From Desulfolucanica intricata (GTDB taxonomy: Bacteria > Bacillota > Desulfotomaculia > Desulfotomaculales > Desulfofarciminaceae), in contig NZ_BCWE01000001.1 in NCBI RefSeq assembly GCF_001592105.1, positions 62,001-126,000 of the forward strand: a stretch of 64,000 nucleotides of DNA. The letters run 5' to 3'. Shown here piece by piece: positions 1 to 8,606 of the stretch; positions within the stretch are counted from its first letter, which is position 1; each line of letters begins with the position of its first letter. Under the pieces are notes generated by a model. That model ran no database searches and was not told the DNA's origin. It saw only the letters and a program-made list of their open reading frames with translations. Position numbers and translations under genes: made by a program.

Positions 1-2166
1 CAGTACTTTTTCCTTGATTCCACCTACCGGCAGTACACGACCCCTTAAGGTAACTTCACCGGTCATAGCCACGTCATGTCTGACCTTGCGGCCGCTTAAC
101 GCCGAAGCCAGGGCACAGGCCATCGTAATTCCGGCTGAAGGACCGTCTTTGGGAATAGCACCCTCGGGAACGTGCACGTGAATATCCAGTTTCTCGTGGA
201 ATTCAGGATCAATTCCCAATTCTTCAGCCCGGCTGCGCACATAACTATAACCGGCCTGGGCTGATTCCTTCATTACATCTCCCAATTTACCGGTCAAAGT
301 AAGGTGACCTTTACCCGGATAGGTTGTAATCTCAATGGCTAAAGTATCACCGCCAACCTCAGTCCAGGCTAATCCGGTAGCTACCCCTATCTGATCCTCC
401 TGCTCGGCTACCCCGTAACGGAAGCGGGGAATACCCAAATGCTGTTCCAGGTTTTGTACAGTTACTCTTACTTTTTTAATTTTCTTATCACTGACAATTT
501 GCCTTGCTGCCTTACGGCAGACAGAAGCGATCTCCCGCTCCAAATTTCTTACACCTGATTCCCGGGTATATTCCCGGATAATCTTGCGAATCGTATTTTC
601 GGAAACCTGCAGCTGCTCTTCTTTCAAACCATGTTCTTTAAGCTGCTTGGGTAATAGGTGTCTTAAAGCTATCTGCACTTTTTCTTCCTCGGTGTAACCC
701 GAAATTTGGATTACCTCCATCCTGTCCAGGAGTGGGCGGGGAATGTTGTGCAGGCCGTTGGCAGTAGTAATAAACATAACATTGGAAAGATCAAAGGGGA
801 CCTCGATATAATGATCACTAAAAGTATTGTTTTGTTCCGGATCTAATACCTCCAGTAAAGCTGCCGTTGGGTCCCCTCTAAAGTCCATACTCATCTTATC
901 AATTTCGTCCAGCAAAAATACGGGGTTCTTAGAACCTACTTGTTTCATACCCTGAATAATCCGACCGGGCATAGCCCCTACATAAGTCCGCCTGTGTCCT
1001 CTGATTTCTGCCTCGTCACGAACACCACCGAGGGACATCCGGTAAAACTTACGCTCTAAAGCACGGGCAATGGATTTACCCAAAGATGTTTTACCCACAC
1101 CCGGAGGCCCGACAAAACAAATAATGGGACCCTTCATTTTCTTGGCCAGCTTACGGATAGCGAGGTATTCCAGGATCCGGTCTTTCACCTTTTTCAAGCC
1201 ATAGTGGTCTTCCTCCAGAATCTCCTCCGCTAATTTAATATCGAGACGATCCTTGGTCCCCTTGTTCCAGGGCAAGGCCAGTAACGTATCCAGATAATTC
1301 CGCACCACAACGGCTTCTGCGGCCATTGGAGGCATCTTTTCAAGGCGCTCTACTTCTTTAATGGCTTTTTCTTCGACGTCTTTGGGAAGTTTGGCCTTAG
1401 AAATTTTTTCTCTTAGTTCCTCGGCCTCAGCAGCCCGCTCGTCTTTTTCACCTAATTCACGTTGAATTGCTTTTATTTGCTCGCGCAGGTAGTATTCCTT
1501 TTGGGTTTTTTCCATCTGTTTACGGACCCGGACATTAATTTTACGTTCCAGTTCCACTATTTCAAGCTCTTTGGCTACAATAGTACAAAGCTTTTCCAGG
1601 CGCTTAACGATATCTACAGCTTCTAAAACACTCTGCTTCTCTTCAATCCTCAAAGACAGGTGAGAGGCAATGATATCGGCCAGCCGGCCCGGTTCTTCAA
1701 GATTAACCACTGTTACTACAGTCTCAGGTGGGATACGCTTTGATAACTTAACGTATTGTTCAAACTGGTGAATCAAACTGCGCATCAGTGCTTCGATTTC
1801 CGCAGATTTTGTTACGGCATCCTGATACTCCTCAATTTCAACCTTAAAGAAGGGCTCTTCTGCAGTATATTTAACAATCTTAGCTCTGGAGATCCCTTCT
1901 ACCAACACCCTAATAGTACCACCTGGCAATTTTAACAGCTGCTTTACCTCAGCAACAGTTCCAATCTGATAAATATCATCCTGCCCGGGATCATCTGTCT
2001 GGGCTTCTTTCTGAGTGGCCAGGAATATTGTCCGTTCCTGGATCATTGCTTCTTCTATTGCTTGAACTGATTTTTCCCTGCCTACATCCAAGTGAATCAC
2101 CATATATGGAAAAACCAGGACACCCCTTAAAGGGAGCAGCGGTAAAACCCGTGTTACAGATTCCAC
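1..2166 (-). CDS. lon: ATP-dependent protease LonA (C-terminus cut off by window edge)
   Basis: Cytosolic AAA+ serine protease that unfolds and degrades damaged and regulatory proteins. About 722 residues are visible; the last few dozen residues lie beyond position 1. Order: N-terminal substrate-binding domain (from [12 protein letters not shown]), coiled-coil region rich in K/E around residues 190-290, AAA+ module with Walker A GPPGVGKT near residue 353 and a LLDEIDK Walker B, then the Lon peptidase domain with catalytic Ser677 in DGPSAG. The dyad lysine is Lys720 in GGIKEK, at positions 7-9. The start is GTG at 2166, eight bases after AGGAGG at 2175-2180. It follows lonB on the same strand after a 229-base gap holding a candidate promoter. 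It is the LonA class because it has the long N-terminal domain and no membrane anchor. Confidence 0.97.
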   Translation of the reverse strand, partial: MESVTRVLPLLPLRGVLVFPYMVIHLDVGREKSVQAIEEAMIQERTIFLATQKEAQTDDPGQDDIYQIGTVAEVKQLLKLPGGTIRVLVEGISRAKIVKYTAEEPFFKVEIEEYQDAVTKSAEIEALMRSLIHQFEQYVKLSKRIPPETVVTVVNLEEPGRLADIIASHLSLRIEEKQSVLEAVDIVKRLEKLCTIVAKELEIVELERKINVRVRKQMEKTQKEYYLREQIKAIQRELGEKDERAAEAEELREKISKAKLPKDVEEKAIKEVERLEKMPPMAAEAVVVRNYLDTLLALPWNKGTKDRLDIKLAEEILEEDHYGLKKVKDRILEYLAIRKLAKKMKGPIICFVGPPGVGKTSLGKSIARALERKFYRMSLGGVRDEAEIRGHRRTYVGAMPGRIIQGMKQVGSKNPVFLLDEIDKMSMDFRGDPTAALLEVLDPEQNNTFSDHYIEVPFDLSNVMFITTANGLHNIPRPLLDRMEVIQISGYTEEEKVQIALRHLLPKQLKEHGLKEEQLQVSENTIRKIIREYTRESGVRNLEREIASVCRKAARQIVSDKKIKKVRVTVQNLEQHLGIPRFRYGVAEQEDQIGVATGLAWTEVGGDTLAIEITTYPGKGHLTLTGKLGDVMKESAQAGYSYVRSRAEELGIDPEFHEKLDIHVHVPEGAIPKDGPSAGITMACALASALSGRKVRHDVAMTGEVTLRGRVLPVGGIKEKVL

Positions 2167-2219
2167 AGCCTGCACCTCCTCAATGTATTATATCTGGCAG
2201 ATTCTTAAGGGCAGATCAT

Positions 2220-2248
2220 ATTATATATTTTATCATAGAACATGAAAG
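2220..2248 (-). promoter_or_regulatory. candidate sigma-A promoter of lon
   Basis: On the minus strand a perfect TATAAT lies at 2225-2220 with a weak -35 (TTTCAT/CTTTCA) 16-17 bases upstream, about 55 bases before the lon ribosome binding site. No CtsR direct repeat or CIRCE element was seen here. The -10 is convincing and the -35 is not. Confidence 0.35.
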
Positions 2249-2282
2249 CTGCGCCATACACAATAATTGTAATAAGGCAATA

Positions 2283-2304
2283 AACCCGGCTTTAAAGCAG
2301 GGTT
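2283..2304 (-). terminator. inverted repeat downstream of lonB
   Basis: Arms AACCC/GGGTT enclose the palindrome GCTTTAAAGC, separated by a G/A mismatch. It lies about 90 bases beyond the lonB stop. The U-tract on the minus strand is poor (GGGTTTATTGCC), so this is at best a weak terminator or an attenuating hairpin between lonB and lon. Confidence 0.3.
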
Positions 2305-2395
2305 ATTGTGAAAAGCAGGCTTAATTTGTGAAAAATGTCTGATTAAGGCCATAAATATTCCCAACAGCACAGAATTTTAGTTTAAGAAGTATATT

Positions 2396-4126
2396 CTAGG
2401 AAGTTATATCCGCTGATACCGGTTTTCCGGACAGCACACCCGCCGCAGTTAGTACATCTACCTGATTTAATACGCAGGATTTGTTTTTCGGGATTTCTGT
2501 AAAAACCAGGGCGCTGTCCAAAATTTCCTCCAGCCTTTCCACCGGAATGACATCAATTCCTTCTATGGCACGGAATAAATCCTGATAATTTTCTTTCGGA
2601 ATATATACTTTTTCAGCTCCGGCCCGGCGGGCAGCCTCAACTTTAGCCACAATACCCCCCACCGGCTTCACTATCCCTCTGATGGATAATTCCCCGGTCA
2701 TAGCAATTTTATTATTAACAGGCACCCCTGTTATAGCTGAGTAAACTGCAGTAGCTATAGCTACACCGGCCGATGGCCCGTCAATAGGAATTCCTCCGGG
2801 AAAATTAACATGAATATCATAATCCCGAGGGTCTATATCCGTAACCCGGCGCAGCGCTGTTAAGACATTTTCCACTGAGCCACGGGCCATACTTTTTCGT
2901 CGAATAGTCTTAGCTTTATTACCCAGCTCTTCTTCATCAACTACTCCGGTAACGGTGACCTTACCCTGTTCCTTGGCGGCAGGAAGTGCCCCCACCTCCA
3001 ACTCCAAGAGGGTTCCCATATTGGGCCCGTAAACTGCCAGCCCGTTTACAAAACCCACCTGGGGCTGACCGGGTACCTTCTTTTCAGGCCGGGGAGAATA
3101 ATGACCGCTGTGTACCACCCATTCGATATCTGCCTTACGAATCTCCTTGCGCCCTTCTGTCAGGGCAATACCGGCAGCAATTTGAACAATATTAACCGCT
3201 TCTCTCCCATTTGTAGCATATTTTTTAATAACAGCAAGCGCCCCCTCCTCCAGCGGAAAACCAACCTTTTGTGAGGCGTTTTTAGCAATCACTTCAATTT
3301 CATCAGGTAAAAGTGACCTAAAAAACACCTCCAAACACCTGGATCTTATTGCAGGTGGGATATCCTCTGAAGTGCGGGTAGTTGCACCGACCATTCGAAA
3401 ATCGGCGGGCAGCCCATTTTGAAAAATATCATGAATATGGCCGGGGATGTTAGTATCCTCCGAACTATAATAGGCACTTTCAAGAATTACTTTGCGATCC
3501 TCCATTACCTTCAACAGTTTATTTATCTGAATCGGATGAAGTTCCCCGATTTCATCAATAAACAGCATCCCTCCGTGAGCTTTAGTAACGGCTCCCTGTT
3601 TGGGCTGAGGAATCCCGGCCATACCCAGCGGACCTGCCCCCTGATAAATCGGGTCGTGTACTGAGCCTATGAGCGGGTCTGCAATCCCTCTTTCATCAAA
3701 ACGTACTGTAGTGGCATCCACTTCTACAAATTTGGCTCTCTCTTTAAAAGGTGAATGCGGATTCTTTTTAGCCTCTTCCAGTACCAACCTGGCAGCTGCC
3801 GTTTTACCAACACCCGGTGGGCCATAAATAATAACGTGCTGCGGATTCGGGCCGCAAAGTGCAGCACGCAAGGACTTCAAGCCCTCTTCCTGACCAATAA
3901 TTTCATTAAAATTAACCGGGCGGGTTTTTTCCGACAGGGGTTCGGTTAAAGAAATGGCGCGTAAGCGCTGTAATTTCTCCTGTTCTTTTTTTGATTCTTT
4001 CTCTACTGCAATCTTATTTCCCTGTTGAGTTTTCAGCAAATTCCAAAAATACAAACCAATGATTACAGCAAAAAACACCTGAACAAAGGTGAGAAAACCA
4101 CCAATCCCTATTGAAAGATCCCCCAC
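2396..4126 (-). CDS. lonB: membrane-anchored Lon-like protease LonB
   Basis: ATP-dependent protease of the LonB class. A membrane segment at residues 10-31 replaces the LonA N-domain. Walker A GPPGVGKT is at residues 102-109, Walker B MLFIDE at about 187-192, and the Lon peptidase domain has Ser452 (DGPSAG) and Lys495 (GGIVAK), 43 residues apart as expected for the dyad. The start is GTG at 4126, eight bases after AGGAGG. In Bacillus, LonB is membrane-associated and expressed in the forespore, which fits a spore-former; no sporulation-sigma promoter could be demonstrated here. It lies between clpX and lon, the order seen in related clostridia. The 576-residue length is normal for the family. 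Confidence 0.95.
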   Translation of the reverse strand: MGDLSIGIGGFLTFVQVFFAVIIGLYFWNLLKTQQGNKIAVEKESKKEQEKLQRLRAISLTEPLSEKTRPVNFNEIIGQEEGLKSLRAALCGPNPQHVIIYGPPGVGKTAAARLVLEEAKKNPHSPFKERAKFVEVDATTVRFDERGIADPLIGSVHDPIYQGAGPLGMAGIPQPKQGAVTKAHGGMLFIDEIGELHPIQINKLLKVMEDRKVILESAYYSSEDTNIPGHIHDIFQNGLPADFRMVGATTRTSEDIPPAIRSRCLEVFFRSLLPDEIEVIAKNASQKVGFPLEEGALAVIKKYATNGREAVNIVQIAAGIALTEGRKEIRKADIEWVVHSGHYSPRPEKKVPGQPQVGFVNGLAVYGPNMGTLLELEVGALPAAKEQGKVTVTGVVDEEELGNKAKTIRRKSMARGSVENVLTALRRVTDIDPRDYDIHVNFPGGIPIDGPSAGVAIATAVYSAITGVPVNNKIAMTGELSIRGIVKPVGGIVAKVEAARRAGAEKVYIPKENYQDLFRAIEGIDVIPVERLEEILDSALVFTEIPKNKSCVLNQVDVLTAAGVLSGKPVSADITS

Positions 4127-4226
4127 TGTATTATCCTCCTTTGTAATTAACCTTTATTGCTAGTATTGCTAAATAAAGTAAATTTTATCCTTATTTTAAC
4201 GATTTCTAATTTACAAGTAGGATTTT

Positions 4227-4260
4227 AAAAAAAAACACGCCTCCTAGGCGTGCTTTTTTT
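4227..4260 (-). terminator. rho-independent terminator of clpX (bidirectional)
   Basis: A seven-base-pair stem CACGCCT/AGGCGTG with a three-base loop is flanked by runs of A and T. On the minus strand the stem is followed by about ten U residues. The hairpin begins right at the clpX stop codon and separates clpX from lonB. Confidence 0.85.
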
Positions 4261-5509
4261 AGGCCGATTCTTCTTTTTTCTTTTTCCGGTCAGCCAAAAT
4301 GATTACAGGGTCTTCTTTCTTTTCAATGGTATCTTTATTAATAATGCACTTGGCAATATCGTCCCTGGAAGGTATTTCATACATAACATTCAGCATAACA
4401 TCTTCCAGAATAGCCCTTAATCCCCGTGCACCGGTATTACGACGCAAAGCCTCCCTGGCAATAGTTCTTAAGGCATCCTGCTGGAATTCAACACCTACGC
4501 CATCCAGCTCAAATAATTTTTCATATTGTTTAACCAGAGCATTGCGTGGTTCGGTAAGGATCCGAACAAGGGCCTCTTCATCCAGCATATCCAAGGTTAC
4601 GATAACCGGTAAGCGACCGACAAATTCAGGAATCAAACCGTATTTTAACAGATCTTCAGGTAAGATATTACTTAATATCTCACCGATACGCTGTTCTTTC
4701 ATCAACTTAATATCCGCACCGAAGCCCATAGACTTCTTGCCTACCCGGTTTTGAATAATTTTATCAATGCCGTCAAAAGCTCCCCCACAGATAAACAATA
4801 CATTAGTAGTGTCCAGCTGGATAAATTCTTGATGCGGGTGCTTGCGCCCCCCCTGAGGCGGCACACTGGCTACAGTACCCTCTAAAATTTTTAATAAGGC
4901 CTGTTGGACACCTTCACCGGAAACATCACGGGTGATTGACGGATTCTCGGACTTCCGGGCAATTTTATCAATTTCATCGATATATACAATGCCCTTTTCA
5001 GCCTTTTCTACATCATAATCCGCAGCCTGAATTAGTTTTAAGAGAATATTCTCAACATCTTCCCCCACATAGCCGGCCTCTGTCAGTGAGGTGGCATCGG
5101 CAATAGCAAAAGGAACATTTAACAGACGAGCAAGGGTTTGAGCTAACAAGGTTTTACCACTGCCAGTGGGGCCAAGCATGACAATATTACTCTTTTGTAG
5201 TTCAACATCGTCAATCTTACCACCCAGGTTTATCCGCTTGTAATGGTTATAAACCGCAACTGCAAGAGATTTTTTAGCACTGTCCTGACCTATTACATAT
5301 TGGTCCAAAATTTCTTTAATCTCTTTGGGTTTAGGAATGTCACCCATATCCAATCCCAGGTCGTCACTTAATTCCTCTTCAATAATTTCGTTACATAACT
5401 CGATACACTCATCGCAGATATAAACACCCGGTCCGGCAACCAATTTCTTTACCTGGTCCTGCAGTTTACCGCAAAAGGAACACTTTAGCTGACCTTTCTC
5501 GTTAAACAT
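4259..5509 (-). CDS. clpX: ATP-dependent Clp protease ATP-binding subunit ClpX
   Basis: AAA+ unfoldase, 416 residues, that normally feeds substrates to ClpP. The N-terminal zinc-binding domain has Cys10, Cys13, Cys32 and Cys35. Walker A GPTGSGKT is at residues 113-120, the pore loop GYVG at about 147, and Walker B YIDEID at about 176-181. The ClpP-docking loop reads MGF ([10 protein letters not shown]), a variant of the usual [LIV]GF. The open frame extends to a TTG at 5557, but ATG 5509 is chosen because AAAGAGGTGG precedes it and the zinc domain begins there. The usual upstream clpP is absent; instead a 24-codon frame resembling a ClpP C-terminus ends 13 bases before this start. Confidence 0.97.
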   Translation of the reverse strand: MFNEKGQLKCSFCGKLQDQVKKLVAGPGVYICDECIELCNEIIEEELSDDLGLDMGDIPKPKEIKEILDQYVIGQDSAKKSLAVAVYNHYKRINLGGKIDDVELQKSNIVMLGPTGSGKTLLAQTLARLLNVPFAIADATSLTEAGYVGEDVENILLKLIQAADYDVEKAEKGIVYIDEIDKIARKSENPSITRDVSGEGVQQALLKILEGTVASVPPQGGRKHPHQEFIQLDTTNVLFICGGAFDGIDKIIQNRVGKKSMGFGADIKLMKEQRIGEILSNILPEDLLKYGLIPEFVGRLPVIVTLDMLDEEALVRILTEPRNALVKQYEKLFELDGVGVEFQQDALRTIAREALRRNTGARGLRAILEDVMLNVMYEIPSRDDIAKCIINKDTIEKKEDPVIILADRKKKKEESA

Positions 5510-5522
5510 AATACCACCTCTT

Positions 5523-5594
5523 TTACCTTTGCTTGCTGACCGCAAACACCTCGTCAAATAAGCTGAATTCGCTGGCCTGCTCCACTACTACTGT
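5523..5594 (-). pseudogene. possible clpP remnant
   Basis: In the space where clpP normally sits, one minus-strand frame ends in TAA 13 bases before clpX and encodes [13 protein letters not shown] near its end. This resembles the EYGLIDEV-type C-terminus of ClpP (E, L, DEV, AV and K shared, with conservative F/Y and F/I changes). Just upstream in the same frame is VVVEQ, similar to the VVEQ near the ClpP N-terminus, preceded by an in-frame TAG. The reading is a clpP gene reduced by a large internal deletion. The match is short, so chance is not excluded. Confidence 0.35.
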
Positions 5595-5668
5595 CTAGAC
5601 AACTTGATTTTTCCCGGGCCAATTTTAAGTGAATGGCCATTATGCTTAGCAAAATACATATTATCATA

Positions 5669-7009
5669 CTATTCCTGAGGGGAATCATTTGTGTCCTTAT
5701 TTTCACTGCTTCCGGAATCTTCAATTACACGGGCCCGCTCAACCAGTAATTTAACTGTTTTATCCCGGAGCAGTCCTTGAATAAGTGAATCCAATTGACC
5801 TTGCCCCTCTAAAATTTTACGAATTACAGATGGATCCTGCTGGTACTGCTCTCCCATTTTTTTCATTTCCTGATCAATTTCCTCATCACTTACTTCAATA
5901 CCTTCGGCTTTAGCTATAGCCTCTAATACCAGGCTGATTTTCACTGCTTTTTCAGCCTCGGGACGAAGCTGCTCCTCCAGCTGTTCTTTACTGGAATTTG
6001 TGTATGTCAGATAATCATCGATGGAAATTCCCTGGGACATAAGCCTTCGCTCCATGTTGGCAATCATATCATTAATCCGGGTCTTAATCATTACTTCCGG
6101 AATTTCTACTTCTGCATTTTCTACTGCCTTAGCTATAGCCTGATCATTTACCTGGTATTGGGCTTTGTTTTCAGCAGCTTGTTTTAACTTATTCAACAAG
6201 TCGCCCCTTAATTCCTCCAAGGTGTCAAACTCACTTACATCTTTTGCAAATTCATCATCCAATGGGGCTAACTCCTTACGTTTAATGCCGTTGACTGTAA
6301 CGGTAAAGACAGCCGGTTTGCTTGCCAAGTCCTGCACATGGTAATCTTCAGGGAAAGTTACATTTATATCTTTAGTTTCCCCGATAGACATTCCTTCTAC
6401 CTGCTCTTCAAAGCCGGCAATAAAGCTTCCGGAACCAATTTCTAAAGAATAATCCTTGGCCTGTCCACCTTCAAATTCTTCACCGTCTACACGACCTGTA
6501 AAGTCAATGCTAACTATATCCCCGCTCTTTACCTGTCCTTCGTCCAGGTTAATTAATTTGGCATGACGATTCTGAAGGTTTTCCAATTCTTTCTGAACAT
6601 CCTCATCGGAAACCTCAATTTTAGGTTTAGTTAGCTCAAGATCGGTGTATTGTCCAAGTTTTATTTCCGGTTTAACCGCTACTGTAGCCTTAAAAATAAC
6701 AGGTTTACCTTCTTCAACTTGCACCAATTCCACCTGGGGCTGATCAATCGGCTCAATTTTAGTTTCTTCAACTGCTTCAATATACGCCTTAGGAACAATA
6801 ATTTCCATAGCCTCATTGTAAAGAACTTCCTTACCGACATAACGCTCTACGATTGTTTTCGGTGCTTTACCTTTGCGGAAACCCGGAATATTTATACTCT
6901 TAACAACCTTGCGGTATGCCTGATTCATAGCCTTTGAAAATTGGTCGGAATCTACTTCCACTTCCAAGAGAACAGTATTTTTTTCTATCCTGTCCGCAGT
7001 AGCTTTCAT
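5669..7009 (-). CDS. tig: trigger factor, ribosome-associated chaperone
   Basis: Peptidyl-prolyl isomerase and chaperone that binds the ribosome exit tunnel. The N-terminal ribosome-binding domain carries the signature GFRKGKAP near residues 43-50. An FKBP-type domain starts near residue 163 (GDIVSIDFTG, then IGSGSFIAGFEEQ), and the rest is the helical C-terminal chaperone arm ending in an acidic/polar tail. The length of 446 residues is typical. The start ATG 7009 follows GGGGGAGCATAATAA. It is the first gene of the tig-(clpP)-clpX cluster, with a good promoter at 7113-7141. Confidence 0.97.
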   Translation of the reverse strand: MKATADRIEKNTVLLEVEVDSDQFSKAMNQAYRKVVKSINIPGFRKGKAPKTIVERYVGKEVLYNEAMEIIVPKAYIEAVEETKIEPIDQPQVELVQVEEGKPVIFKATVAVKPEIKLGQYTDLELTKPKIEVSDEDVQKELENLQNRHAKLINLDEGQVKSGDIVSIDFTGRVDGEEFEGGQAKDYSLEIGSGSFIAGFEEQVEGMSIGETKDINVTFPEDYHVQDLASKPAVFTVTVNGIKRKELAPLDDEFAKDVSEFDTLEELRGDLLNKLKQAAENKAQYQVNDQAIAKAVENAEVEIPEVMIKTRINDMIANMERRLMSQGISIDDYLTYTNSSKEQLEEQLRPEAEKAVKISLVLEAIAKAEGIEVSDEEIDQEMKKMGEQYQQDPSVIRKILEGQGQLDSLIQGLLRDKTVKLLVERARVIEDSGSSENKDTNDSPQE

Positions 7010-7112
7010 TTATTATGCTCCCCCTTAATTATAATGAAATTTTGTTTTTTATCTAATATAAAATTTTGTAAGAGGTGGAAGACTTCTGTTAAACTTTCAG
7101 ATAATCATCACC

Positions 7113-7141
7113 ATGATAGATATGTAACCAAATTTGCTCAA
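7113..7141 (-). promoter_or_regulatory. sigma-A promoter of tig
   Basis: On the minus strand TTGAGC and TATCAT are separated by 17 bases, about 100 bases before the tig start. It is the best promoter-like match in the 460-base gap between tig and the next gene. Confidence 0.5.
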
Positions 7142-7241
7142 AATCATAAGTTTTATTATAAACCCTTCTTAATAAATTAGCAACTCTTATTGCCCTTTAC
7201 ACGGTATAATTTTACATTTATAAATTATTTCCCTTTTAAAA

Positions 7242-7270
7242 ACAAAAAAACCCCTGTTAGGGGGTGAGGA
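7242..7270 (-). terminator. terminator-like hairpin, minus strand
   Basis: CCCCT/AGGGG with a three-base loop is followed on the minus strand by seven U residues. It lies about 200 bases beyond the end of the gene at 7471-8109 and after that gene's own terminator. It therefore seems to end a separate short transcript or to be a second terminator. Confidence 0.6.
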
Positions 7271-7271
7271 A

Positions 7272-7414
7272 AAATGGGATGAGGGAAAATCGAATTTACT
7301 GGTTTTATATTACAACTCCCCGTTCATTTTGGAAACGGTTTTCTCCCGAACAGACGATTTTGCAAGGCTAAAAGCCAATATAGTTCCGCAGCGGTTCGTT
7401 TACCTAAGAAAATA
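7272..7414. ncRNA. candidate structured RNA in the 7010-7470 gap
   Basis: Several complementary segments lie between two terminator hairpins. AAAATCG and CGATTTT are about 60 bases apart and enclose CCGTT/AACGG; beyond them come GGCT-AAA-AGCC and a small CCGC/GCGG pairing. No open frame of useful size is present. Both strands end in a terminator-like hairpin, so the direction is unclear. I do not recognise a known RNA family. The rest of the 7010-7470 gap holds the tig promoter and otherwise nothing I can identify. Confidence 0.25.
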
Positions 7415-7447
7415 AAAAGCCGGTTTTAAAAACCGACCTTTTTAACT
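7415..7447 (-). terminator. terminator of the LysM/SleB-like gene
   Basis: GGTTTTTAAAACC-type hairpin with A/T runs on both sides. On the minus strand CCGGC is followed by TTTTTATTTT. It lies 24-56 bases beyond the stop at 7471 and could work in both directions. Confidence 0.6.
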
Positions 7448-7470
7448 GATTTCACAAGTTGGCAGTATAC

Positions 7471-8109
7471 TTAATAAGAAAAGACAAAACTGTCTAAGAC
7501 TATGCTTATTTTTTTAGATTGTAAGTATTTGTTAGGAACCCAACTTTCAAAAAAGTAGAGGGCACCGCCGGTAGGATCCCAACCATTTAAAGCATCTTTG
7601 GCGGCCCTAATGGACTCGGCACTGGCAGGCCTGTTAATCCAACCGTTTAAAACCGGCTCGAATTGGTAACGACCGTAAGCGACCTGGTAAACTACCCCGG
7701 GTATTGTATCAGGAAAGAGAGGGCTTTCTACCCTGTTTAAGATTACCGCACCCACAGCTACTTTAGTCGTGTAAGATTCACTGTCTGCTTCTGCGGTAAT
7801 AATCCGGGCCAATAAATCAAAGTCTGAGCGGCTTACATAACTTACTCCCCGGCTTACAGTTGGAGCGGCCTGTGCCGTTACATTTTTAGCTGCAGGGATA
7901 TAAAGTCTCTGTCCCGGGTACACATAATTACTCTTTAACCCGTTAGCTGATTTAATAGCACTTACACTTGTCTTATACCAGCTGCTGATTTTATAAAGGG
8001 ATTCCCCTCTACTCACCGTGTGGGTGGCAGCAGCTACCACTCCTGCCGGCACTAGCAATGCAATACACAGCACCAACAACGCTAAACGGTACCGGAAAGA
8101 AAAATCCAC
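7471..8109 (-). CDS. LysM and SleB-type cell-wall hydrolase, exported
   Basis: Predicted secreted peptidoglycan hydrolase of 212 residues. A signal peptide with a hydrophobic core (residues 8-28) is followed by one LysM motif (THTVSRGESLYKIS to LYIPA, about residues 29-73), which binds peptidoglycan. The rest is a Hydrolase_2/SleB-like catalytic domain beginning near LLARIITAEADSE, whose glutamate corresponds to the conserved catalytic Glu. The C-terminus lacks the clear G-N-H-x-F ending of classical SleB. The start GTG 8109 follows GGAGG. Family knowledge suggests a role in spore cortex or cell-wall turnover. It is monocistronic, with its own promoter and terminator. Confidence 0.85.
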   Translation of the reverse strand: MDFSFRYRLALLVLCIALLVPAGVVAAATHTVSRGESLYKISSWYKTSVSAIKSANGLKSNYVYPGQRLYIPAAKNVTAQAAPTVSRGVSYVSRSDFDLLARIITAEADSESYTTKVAVGAVILNRVESPLFPDTIPGVVYQVAYGRYQFEPVLNGWINRPASAESIRAAKDALNGWDPTGGALYFFESWVPNKYLQSKKISIVLDSFVFSY

Positions 8110-8134
8110 AAAATGTACCTCCTCCGTTTTTCTA

Positions 8135-8157
8135 CCATATTTGGATGGTAAATATGG
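8135..8157. promoter_or_regulatory. 8-bp inverted repeat in the leader of the SleB-like gene
   Basis: Perfect arms CCATATTT/AAATATGG with a seven-base spacer lie between the promoter at 8177-8205 and the ribosome binding site. It could be an operator or an mRNA hairpin. No regulator is identified. Confidence 0.35.
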
Positions 8158-8176
8158 CTTTTGTTTTCCAAGTATA

Positions 8177-8205
8177 ATTATACAAGCTTTACTCAGACCT
8201 GACTA
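8177..8205 (-). promoter_or_regulatory. sigma-A promoter of the SleB-like gene
   Basis: TAGTCA, 17 bases, TATAAT on the minus strand, about 70 bases before the GTG start. The -10 lies in the 12-base palindrome GTATAATTATAC. Confidence 0.5.
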
Positions 8206-8247
8206 TTCCTTAAATCTTGGACATATTGTTAATAAACACCATAAAGT

Positions 8248-8496
8248 TCACATTTGCATTAAATCTATGCCTACTCGCATATCGGCCCCACAAACAGGAC
8301 ATACCAGCAGATGAATACATTGTTCACCCTCACCTGTGGTTACACGTACACCGGGCATAAGCTCTATTTTTTCGTAAGGGCTGTACGGGCCGTAGTAATT
8401 ACTTATAGCCCCCCCGTCTTTCATTTCTGAGCCGCAAAAAGAACACTTTTGGTGTATTTCAGTCATTCCGTTGCATAGTTTACATACCAGATCCAT
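8248..8496 (-). CDS. small zinc-ribbon protein of unknown function
   Basis: 82 residues with three CxxC knuckles: CKLC and CSFC near the N-terminus and CPVC near the C-terminus, the pattern of a zinc ribbon. No other domain is recognised. ATG 8496 is preferred over TTG 8502 because the GGGG Shine-Dalgarno is only four bases before the TTG. It is divergent from the adenine deaminase gene and upstream, on the same strand, of the SleB-like gene. The paired CxxC spacing argues for a real gene. Confidence 0.6.
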   Translation of the reverse strand: MDLVCKLCNGMTEIHQKCSFCGSEMKDGGAISNYYGPYSPYEKIELMPGVRVTTGEGEQCIHLLVCPVCGADMRVGIDLMQM

Positions 8497-8606
8497 TTGC
8501 AATTATCCCCTTTTTAAGTTTAGGTTTCCCGGCCTCTCGAAAAATTATTGATATCCAAAGTACAATATGGGAAAATTAACTACACCAATTTAAAGGAGCT
8601 GTTATC

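Noticed and set aside
4299-4754. 151-codon plus-strand frame opposite clpX
   Set aside because: It lies entirely antisense inside clpX, has no ribosome binding site and no protein-like motifs.
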